A DNA stretch of 6,990 nt. It comes from an uncultured Actinomycetes bacterium. Its GTDB lineage: Bacteria > Actinomycetota > Thermoleophilia > Miltoncostaeales > Miltoncostaeaceae. Shown here in pieces: positions 1 to 5,342 of this stretch (its first letter is position 1; every line of letters begins with the position of its first letter). The notes beneath the pieces were generated by a model that was given only the letters and a program-made list of their open reading frames with translations, was not told where the DNA came from and made no database searches. The stretch covers positions 1 to 6,990 of the forward strand of contig CALMEC010000057.1 in the NCBI GenBank assembly GCA_937862675.1, in the 5' to 3' direction. Made by a program: the position numbers and the translations under genes.

Positions 1-1224
<1,224 letters not shown>

Positions 1225-1229
1225 CCGGG

Positions 1230-1236
1230 TCCTTCC
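1230..1236 (-). promoter_or_regulatory. Ribosome binding site of cysS
   Basis: The minus strand reads GGAAGGA, ending 5 nt before the ATG at 1224. It lies in the 13-bp gap after the ispF stop and fixes the cysS start. Confidence 0.8.
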
Positions 1237-1237
1237 A

Positions 1238-1711
1238 TCATGTCTCGCGGTGAACCAGGGCCACGACCTGGCAGGCGATCCCCTCGCCGCGGCCGGTGAA
1301 GCCCATCCTGTCGGTGGTCGTGGCGTGGACCGTGACCGGTGCCCCCAGCAGCTCGGAGAGCGCCGTCTGCATCGCCTCCCGGTGAGGACCGATGCGCGGC
1401 CGCTCGCACACGATGACCGCATGCGCGTTGACCACGCTCCACCCGTCCCCGGCGATCCGCTCGTGGACGTCGGCGATGAGCGCGGCCCCGGAGATCCCCC
1501 GGATGGCCTCGTCGCCGGACGGGAAGAGTGCGCCGATGTCGGGGCCGCCGGTGGCCGAGAGCAGCGCATCGCAGATCGCATGCGCGACGACGTCCCCGTC
1601 ACTGTGCCCCACCAGTCCGTGCGTGTGGTCGATGTGGAGCGTGCCCAGCATGAGCGGGATCCCCTCGCCCAGCTGATGTGCGTCCACCCCGAGCCCGACC
1701 CGGATCGTCAT
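1238..1711 (-). CDS. ispF: 2-C-methyl-D-erythritol 2,4-cyclodiphosphate synthase
   Basis: MEP-pathway enzyme that cyclises CDP-methylerythritol 2-phosphate to methylerythritol 2,4-cyclodiphosphate with release of CMP; the family is a cytoplasmic trimer. The 157-residue length is normal. Metal ligands are visible as D10 and H12 (in GVDAH) and H44 (in VVAHAICDALL), with the GHSDGD motif at 35-40. The C-terminal CTP-binding and signature block TTTDRMGFTGRGEGIA (131-146) is intact, with Asp-Arg where E. coli has Glu-Lys. The reading frame stays open upstream of the start, but the ATG at 1709-1711 gives the canonical N-terminus and overlaps the PHP gene stop as ATGA, implying translational coupling. 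cysS follows after 13 bp. IspD, which acts two steps earlier, is encoded in the same series. Confidence 0.97.
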   Translation of the reverse strand: MTIRVGLGVDAHQLGEGIPLMLGTLHIDHTHGLVGHSDGDVVAHAICDALLSATGGPDIGALFPSGDEAIRGISGAALIADVHERIAGDGWSVVNAHAVIVCERPRIGPHREAMQTALSELLGAPVTVHATTTDRMGFTGRGEGIACQVVALVHRET

Positions 1712-2562
1712 GCGATGGGGTCCTGACTCGCCACCCGTCCCGAGAAACGCGTCACGGTGGCGTACCCGGCCGAGCGGACCGCCGCCACCAGCGTGGGATA
1801 GTCGCGGCCCACGTCCTCGGGCGTATGCGCATCGCTGGCGAGCGTCACCGGGACGCCCTGCGCGTGCATCCGGGACAGCCAGTCCGGGTCCGGGTACATC
1901 TCGCCGACGGGCTTGCGCAGGCCGGCCGAGGAGCATTCCATCGCGACCCCGGCGTCCGCCGCCACGGCGATCGCCTCCGTGACGCGGTCGTGCAGGCGTT
2001 CGGGCAGCCGCGATCCGAAGACCTTGGGGAGGTCGGGATGGGCCATGACGTCATAGAGACCTGAACGCACCGCCCGGACCCATTCCTCGAGGTACCTCTC
2101 CCACACGGTGTCGTCACCAAGTCGTGTGGCCGCCGGATCGTCCGGGTCGTCGATGCCGAGCACGCCCAGCCAGTGCACCGATCCCAGCACGACGTCGAAG
2201 GGATGGGCGTCGAGAACCGACCGTATCGCGTCCTCGCGATCGGGCAGCCAGTCCATCTCGATGCCGAGGAGCACCGGGAAGCCGGCCTCCTGAGCGTGGA
2301 CGACGGCGTCGCAGTGGGCACCGAGATCCTCGGTCGCCTCGGCGCGCCACCACGGATGGTCGTGCCAGTCGCGGGCGACGGTGAAGCGATGGATGTGCTC
2401 GGTGATCGCGATCTCGCCGATCGCCCGCGCCTTGGCCTGGTGCACGTACCGGCCGATCCATCCGAAGGAGCGCGAGCCTCCGTGCGCCTCCCAGCGCCGC
2501 TCCTCGCGTGCTCGCGCTTCGGGCCCGTCCGGCTGGAGATGCATGTGGTAATCGATGAGCAC
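1708..2562 (-). CDS. PHP-domain phosphoesterase, histidinol-phosphatase (HisJ/HisK) type
   Basis: A 284-residue PHP-superfamily metal-dependent phosphoesterase. Metal-site motifs appear in order: H6 and H8 in DYHMH, E55-H56 in ITEH, E102 in GIEMDW, H130 in GSVHW, H175 in MAHPD, and D244/H246 in ASDAH. Length and the segment GLRKPVGEMYPDPDWL (214-229) resemble PHP histidinol phosphatases, which remove phosphate from L-histidinol phosphate in histidine synthesis. Substrate assignment is inference: no other his gene is visible, and the gene sits among isoprenoid genes. The start is the GTG at 2562, because the next Met would remove part of the first metal motif. No good ribosome binding site precedes it, but a -10-like hexamer lies 7 nt upstream, suggesting a leaderless start. 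The stop overlaps the ispF start by 4 bp. Confidence 0.88.
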   Translation of the reverse strand: MLIDYHMHLQPDGPEARAREERRWEAHGGSRSFGWIGRYVHQAKARAIGEIAITEHIHRFTVARDWHDHPWWRAEATEDLGAHCDAVVHAQEAGFPVLLGIEMDWLPDREDAIRSVLDAHPFDVVLGSVHWLGVLGIDDPDDPAATRLGDDTVWERYLEEWVRAVRSGLYDVMAHPDLPKVFGSRLPERLHDRVTEAIAVAADAGVAMECSSAGLRKPVGEMYPDPDWLSRMHAQGVPVTLASDAHTPEDVGRDYPTLVAAVRSAGYATVTRFSGRVASQDPIA

Positions 2563-2568
2563 CCCCAG

Positions 2569-2595
2569 ACACTATCCGGCGGGAAGCGGCGTCAG
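2569..2595 (-). promoter_or_regulatory. Possible promoter for PHP gene-ispF-cysS, leaderless type
   Basis: On the minus strand CTGACG (2595-2590) resembles a -35 box, and TAGTGT (2574-2569) fits the actinobacterial TANNNT -10 pattern, with a rather short 15-nt spacer. The hexamer ends 6 nt before the GTG at 2562, so transcription would begin at or near the start codon. It lies in the 96-bp gap after the VOC gene. This was judged by eye only. Confidence 0.35.
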
Positions 2596-2600
2596 CCGCG

Positions 2601-2618
2601 CCGCACGTGGCGGTGCGG
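2601..2618 (-). terminator. Weak hairpin downstream of the VOC gene
   Basis: CCGCAC (2601-2606) and GTGCGG (2613-2618) form a 6-bp stem with a 6-nt loop, about 40 nt past the VOC stop on the minus strand. No U-tract follows. In DNA this GC-rich, such a stem may be chance; it could attenuate transcription from ispD-VOC before the next promoter. Confidence 0.2.
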
Positions 2619-2658
2619 ACGGTTCGTGGACAACCGGTGCCGGCCCGGCGAGAAGCCC

Positions 2659-3081
2659 TCAGCCCGGGTCGATGCGGGTCTCCCCGTCATCCGTGATGTG
2701 CCAGAACGGGTTGTGGGCGATCTCCCAGCGATGTCCGTCCGGGTCGGCGACGATTCCCGAATAGCCGCCGTAGAAGGTGTCGGCCGCTGGTCGCAGCCCC
2801 TCGCCGCCCACCGCGAGCCCCTCTGCGAGGACCGCGTCGACCTCCTCGCGCGTGCGGACGTTGTGCGCCAGCGTGATCCCGCCCCATCCGCCGGTGTCGA
2901 CGGCCTCGCTGTCCTCGGCCAGCGCCGCGCGGCTCCACAGTCCGACGACCATGCCGCCGCACTGGAAGAACGCGACGCTGTCCTCCGGGCTCCGGTCCTC
3001 CCAGCCCAGCGCCTCGTAGAAGCGCCGTGCACGGGCGAGGTCGGACACCCCCAGGGTGATCAGCGAGACACGGGGTTCCAT
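2659..3081 (-). CDS. VOC (glyoxalase/bleomycin-resistance fold) family protein, function unknown
   Basis: A 140-residue protein of the vicinal oxygen chelate superfamily, small metal-binding enzymes or binding proteins built of paired beta-alpha-beta-beta-beta units. The N-terminal module starts VSLITLGVSDLARARRFYEALGW (5-27, typical of the fold). The second module contains ITLAHNV (69-75) and the closing strand DPDGHRWEIAHNP (113-125). Candidate metal residues are H73 and E120; the first classical His position is T9, so a glyoxalase I activity should not be assumed. The ATG at 3081 overlaps the ispD stop by one base (TGATG) and has a strong ribosome binding site inside the end of ispD, so it is probably translated with ispD. 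No sequence evidence links it to isoprenoid chemistry. Confidence 0.88.
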   Translation of the reverse strand: MEPRVSLITLGVSDLARARRFYEALGWEDRSPEDSVAFFQCGGMVVGLWSRAALAEDSEAVDTGGWGGITLAHNVRTREEVDAVLAEGLAVGGEGLRPAADTFYGGYSGIVADPDGHRWEIAHNPFWHITDDGETRIDPG

Positions 3082-3767
3082 CAGGCGTCTCCTTCGGGCG
3101 CGATCCGGAGCAGGGCGGCCACGACGACGGCGTCGGCGGCGGTGGTCACCTTGATGTTGGGCGTGACGGAGTCCACCAGGCGGATGCGGTGTCCGGCACG
3201 CTCCACCATCGAGGCGCAGTCCGTGGAGCGGGTGAGGAGCGCGTCGTCCGCCTCCGCGAAGACGCGCCGCATGACCTCGGCCCGGAACCCCTGCGGCGTC
3301 TCCGCCCGCCACAGCCCCGCGCGGTCCACCGTCTCTTCCACGATCCCCGAGCCGTCCGCCCGCTTCAGGGTGTCGGCCACCGGCGACGCCGCGATCGCGC
3401 CGTCCTCGTCGGCCAGGGCGTCGACGACCGACCGGATCAGTCGCGGCGTGACGAGGGGACGTGCGGCGTCGTGCACCAGGATGCGCCGCGCATCGGCCGG
3501 GACACGGTCCAGCGCGCGGCCGACCGAGTGCTGACGGGTGGCACCGCCGGTGACGACGGTCGTCGGCGGGAGGCGGAGTCCCTCCAGCGCGTGCGCGATG
3601 TCCTCCTCGTGCCCCGGAGGAGCGGCGACCACGATGGACCGGCACTCGGCGAACGCGCGGACGCTCCAGGCGACCAGCGGCGCGCCGCCGACGTCGACGA
3701 GGGCCTTGGGGCGGTCGGCACCCAGCCGGGATCCGGATCCGGCGGCAACGATGATGGCATGCGTCAC
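3081..3767 (-). CDS. ispD: 2-C-methyl-D-erythritol 4-phosphate cytidylyltransferase
   Basis: Transfers CMP from CTP to methylerythritol 4-phosphate, giving CDP-methylerythritol in the MEP isoprenoid pathway; cytoplasmic. Starting at the GTG at 3767 gives 228 residues, the usual length, with the nucleotide-binding loop immediately at the N-terminus: AAGSGSRLGADRPKA (8-22, containing R14 and K21). Other family blocks are VHDAARP (98-104), ASPVADTLKR (127-136), RAGLWRAETPQGF (149-161) and NIKVTTAADA (204-213). One oddity is TDCAS at 182-186, where the family usually has a second acidic residue after Asp. An upstream TTG at 3812 would add 15 residues unlike the family. A TATCCT hexamer ends 7 nt before the GTG and no ribosome binding site is visible, suggesting a leaderless mRNA. 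The VOC gene overlaps its stop by one base. Confidence 0.96.
   Translation of the reverse strand: MTHAIIVAAGSGSRLGADRPKALVDVGGAPLVAWSVRAFAECRSIVVAAPPGHEEDIAHALEGLRLPPTTVVTGGATRQHSVGRALDRVPADARRILVHDAARPLVTPRLIRSVVDALADEDGAIAASPVADTLKRADGSGIVEETVDRAGLWRAETPQGFRAEVMRRVFAEADDALLTRSTDCASMVERAGHRIRLVDSVTPNIKVTTAADAVVVAALLRIAPEGDA
3089..3094 (-). promoter_or_regulatory. Ribosome binding site of the VOC gene
   Basis: The minus strand reads AAGGAG, 7 nt before the ATG at 3081. It lies inside the last codons of ispD and supports both the start choice and co-expression. Confidence 0.75.
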
Positions 3768-3773
3768 GGCCCA

Positions 3774-3779
3774 AGGATA
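3774..3779 (-). promoter_or_regulatory. Possible -10 element of ispD, leaderless type
   Basis: The minus strand reads TATCCT, which fits TANNNT, followed by 6 nt and then the ispD GTG. I see no convincing -35 box at the usual distance. It lies in the 55-bp divergent gap 3768-3822. Confidence 0.4.
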
Positions 3780-3810
3780 CGGTCGCGCGTCTCCGCCGGG
3801 CCGAACCCGC

Positions 3811-3816
3811 AAGAAT
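3811..3816 (+). promoter_or_regulatory. Possible -10 element of the DUF72-glycosylase operon
   Basis: AAGAAT matches 4 of 6 positions of TATAAT and is followed by 6 nt and then the GTG at 3823. It is weaker than the ispD hexamer but has the same spacing. The G-run between it and the start is too close to the start codon to be a normal ribosome binding site. Confidence 0.3.
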
Positions 3817-3822
3817 GGGGAC

Positions 3823-4557
3823 GTGGACCTCTACATCGGCACATCCGGGTGGGCGTACCCGGAGTGGAAGCCCGCCTTCTATCCCGCGGACGTCCCGCAG
3901 CGCGACTTCCTCGCCCACTACGCCACCCGCTTCACGGCGTGCGAGGTCAACGGGACCTTCTACCGGCTGCCCTCCGCCGCGACGGTGGCGAACTGGGCGG
4001 ACGCCACCCCGGTGGGGTTCCGGTTCGCCGTGAAGGCACCGAGGGCGATGGTGTCCGGGAAGGTCACGTGGACGTCGGCGGCCCTCCGGACGCGCGACGA
4101 GCTGATGGACGCCCTCGCACCCCTCGGCCCGCGGCTGGCGGCGGTCCTCCTGCGCTATCCGAACGGCGTGGCCCGCGACGACGAGCGGCTGGCGACGGTC
4201 CTGCGGGCGTGGGACGCGGACGCGCCGCCGCTCGTGTTCGACTTCCGCCACACGTCGTGGTTCCATCCCGACGTCGTCGCCGCGGTGGCCGGCCACGGCC
4301 ACACGATCGCCGTCAACGACGTGGAGGGCACCCCGCTTCCCGGGCTGCCGCCCGGCCGCATCGCCCATGTCCGCCTGCGCGCCGCGCACTACGCCGACGA
4401 CGCCCGCCGGGGCTGGCTGGACGCCCTCCGCACCGAGGCGTCACGTCGACCGACGTTCGCATTCGGACGGCACGAGGGGATACCGGCGGGCGACCCGCAT
4501 GCCGGGGTGGGCCTGGCGGAGTGGCTGAGCGAGCACGCCGTGGACGGTGACGTATGA
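3823..4557 (+). CDS. DUF72 (YecE-like) TIM-barrel family protein
   Basis: A 244-residue member of the DUF72/YecE family, soluble TIM-barrel proteins with no settled biochemical role. Family blocks in order: YIGTSGWAYPEWKPAFYP (4-21), EVNGTFYRLPS (41-51), FRFAVKAPRAM (66-76), LLRYPNG (109-115, where many members have LQLPP), FDFRHTSWF (139-147), AVNDVEG (163-169) and AHVRLRAAHY (181-190). Length is typical and there is no signal peptide or membrane segment. The frame is open upstream, but the GTG at 3823 puts the conserved YIGTSGW at the N-terminus. The stop overlaps the next start as ATGA, so the gene is coupled to the downstream glycosylase-like gene, hinting at a shared role in nucleic-acid maintenance. 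That link is inference from gene order only. Confidence 0.92.
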   Translation: MDLYIGTSGWAYPEWKPAFYPADVPQRDFLAHYATRFTACEVNGTFYRLPSAATVANWADATPVGFRFAVKAPRAMVSGKVTWTSAALRTRDELMDALAPLGPRLAAVLLRYPNGVARDDERLATVLRAWDADAPPLVFDFRHTSWFHPDVVAAVAGHGHTIAVNDVEGTPLPGLPPGRIAHVRLRAAHYADDARRGWLDALRTEASRRPTFAFGRHEGIPAGDPHAGVGLAEWLSEHAVDGDV

Positions 4558-5198
4558 GCGATCCGGTGCCCGGACTGCGCGACCTGCACCGGCGCATGGA
4601 GCCGTGCCGGAGATGCCCGGAGATGATCCCGCCCGTCGTCCACGGTCCGGCGATCGACAGCCGTGTGCTCCTGGTCGGCCAGGCGCCCGGGCCCAGGGAG
4701 GGATCCTTCGGCCGGCCGTTCGCCTGGACCGCGGGGCGCACGCTGTTCCGCTGGTTCGAGGAGGCCACCGGCGCCGACGAGGAGCGCGTGCGTGCCGGCA
4801 TCTACTTCGCGGCGGTCGCCCGGTGCTTCCCCGGCAAGGCGAAGGGGGGCGGGGACCGCAAGCCCTCACCGGTGGAGATCGCGAACTGCCGCGGCTACCT
4901 GGAGGAGGAGACGGCGCTGCTCCGCCCGGATCTCGTCATCCCGGTCGGGACGCTGGCCATCGCGGAGGTGCTGGGTCACACCGGCCGGCTGGTCGATATC
5001 GTCGGAACGACATGCCGTGCGGAGTACTTCGGCCGGGACGTCGATGTGATCGCCCTTCCCCATCCGAGCGGAGCCTCCACCTGGCATCGCACCCAGCCGG
5101 GGATCGGCCTCCTCGCGGAGGCCATGCGGCTGCTGGCGGAGCACCCGGCGGTGCGTGACGCCCTCGGCCCCGCACCGCCCGCGCACCTCGCGAAGTGA
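4554..5198 (+). CDS. Uracil-DNA glycosylase superfamily protein with probable 4Fe-4S cluster
   Basis: A 214-residue protein of the uracil-DNA glycosylase superfamily, enzymes that excise uracil or other damaged bases from DNA. Motif A is VGQAPGPREGSFGRPFAWTAG (41-61, split here as VGQAPG, then GRPFAWTAG) and motif B is LPHPSGAS (168-175). Four cysteines are placed as in iron-sulfur members: C18 and C21 (CRRC), C91 (ARCFPG) and C112 (ANCRGYL). This resembles families 4 and 5, but GQAPG plus HPSGAS differs from the usual family 4 GEAPG plus HPAA, and the gap between the third and fourth cysteines (20 residues) is longer than I expect. The exact subfamily and substrate are therefore open. The ATG at 4554 overlaps the DUF72 stop by 4 bp. 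A hairpin begins at the base after the stop codon. Confidence 0.9.
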   Translation: MSDPVPGLRDLHRRMEPCRRCPEMIPPVVHGPAIDSRVLLVGQAPGPREGSFGRPFAWTAGRTLFRWFEEATGADEERVRAGIYFAAVARCFPGKAKGGGDRKPSPVEIANCRGYLEEETALLRPDLVIPVGTLAIAEVLGHTGRLVDIVGTTCRAEYFGRDVDVIALPHPSGASTWHRTQPGIGLLAEAMRLLAEHPAVRDALGPAPPAHLAK

Positions 5199-5239
5199 CC
5201 GCTCGACGACGCCGTGCCCATCCCGGCGTCCCCGAGCGG
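5199..5239 (+). terminator. Long interrupted hairpin directly after the glycosylase stop
   Basis: Positions 5199-5205 pair with 5233-5239 (7 bp), a 2x2 internal loop follows (5206-5207 against 5231-5232), and then GACGCCG (5208-5214) pairs with CGGCGTC (5224-5230) around a 9-nt loop. It starts at the first base after the stop codon. No U-tract follows, so it would be a U-less actinobacterial-style terminator or a 3'-end stabilising structure for the DUF72-glycosylase transcript. Confidence 0.5.
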
Positions 5240-5277
5240 AGGTACCCTGCCGCGACCGCCGCCGAGCCGCGTGTTAA

Positions 5278-5288
5278 GTGTCTGACAC
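5278..5288. repeat. Perfect 11-bp inverted repeat between convergent genes
   Basis: GTGTCTGACAC is a 5-bp inverted repeat around one central base. It lies between the two terminator-like hairpins, where no gene is present. It could be a protein-binding site or a fragment of a dispersed palindrome; nothing else in the window matches it. Confidence 0.4.
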
Positions 5289-5308
5289 CGACGCTGTCAC
5301 GTCAGAGA

Positions 5309-5337
5309 GGGGAGCCGCCGGATGACGGCGGCTCCCC
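5309..5337 (-). terminator. Strong hairpin after the glycosyltransferase stop, possibly bidirectional
   Basis: GGGGAGCCGCCG (5309-5320) and CGGCGGCTCCCC (5326-5337) form a perfect 12-bp GC-rich stem with a 5-nt loop. On the minus strand it starts 5 nt after the glycosyltransferase stop codon and is followed by TCTCTGACG, only partly U-rich. It may also stop plus-strand transcripts that pass the hairpin at 5199-5239. Confidence 0.75.
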
Positions 5338-5342
5338 GATCG

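Noticed and set aside
1238..1936. Longer ispF with an N-terminal extension of 75 residues
   Set aside because: The extension overlaps the PHP gene in another frame and has no domain. The ATG at 1711 gives the standard IspF N-terminus and an ATGA overlap.
2173..3534. Plus-strand open frame of 453 codons across the PHP, VOC and ispD genes
   Set aside because: It crosses several genes on the other strand that show complete family motifs. Its composition is low-complexity and it has no recognisable domain.
3768..3812. Upstream TTG start for ispD at 3812
   Set aside because: It adds 15 residues not found in the family and would place translation through the putative -10 element. The GTG at 3767 starts directly before the conserved nucleotide-binding loop.
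2659..4389. Reading the VOC protein as the end of a 576-residue minus-strand protein
   Set aside because: The frame is open by chance through ispD and antisense to DUF72. The VOC fold starts exactly at the ATG at 3081, which has a strong ribosome binding site.
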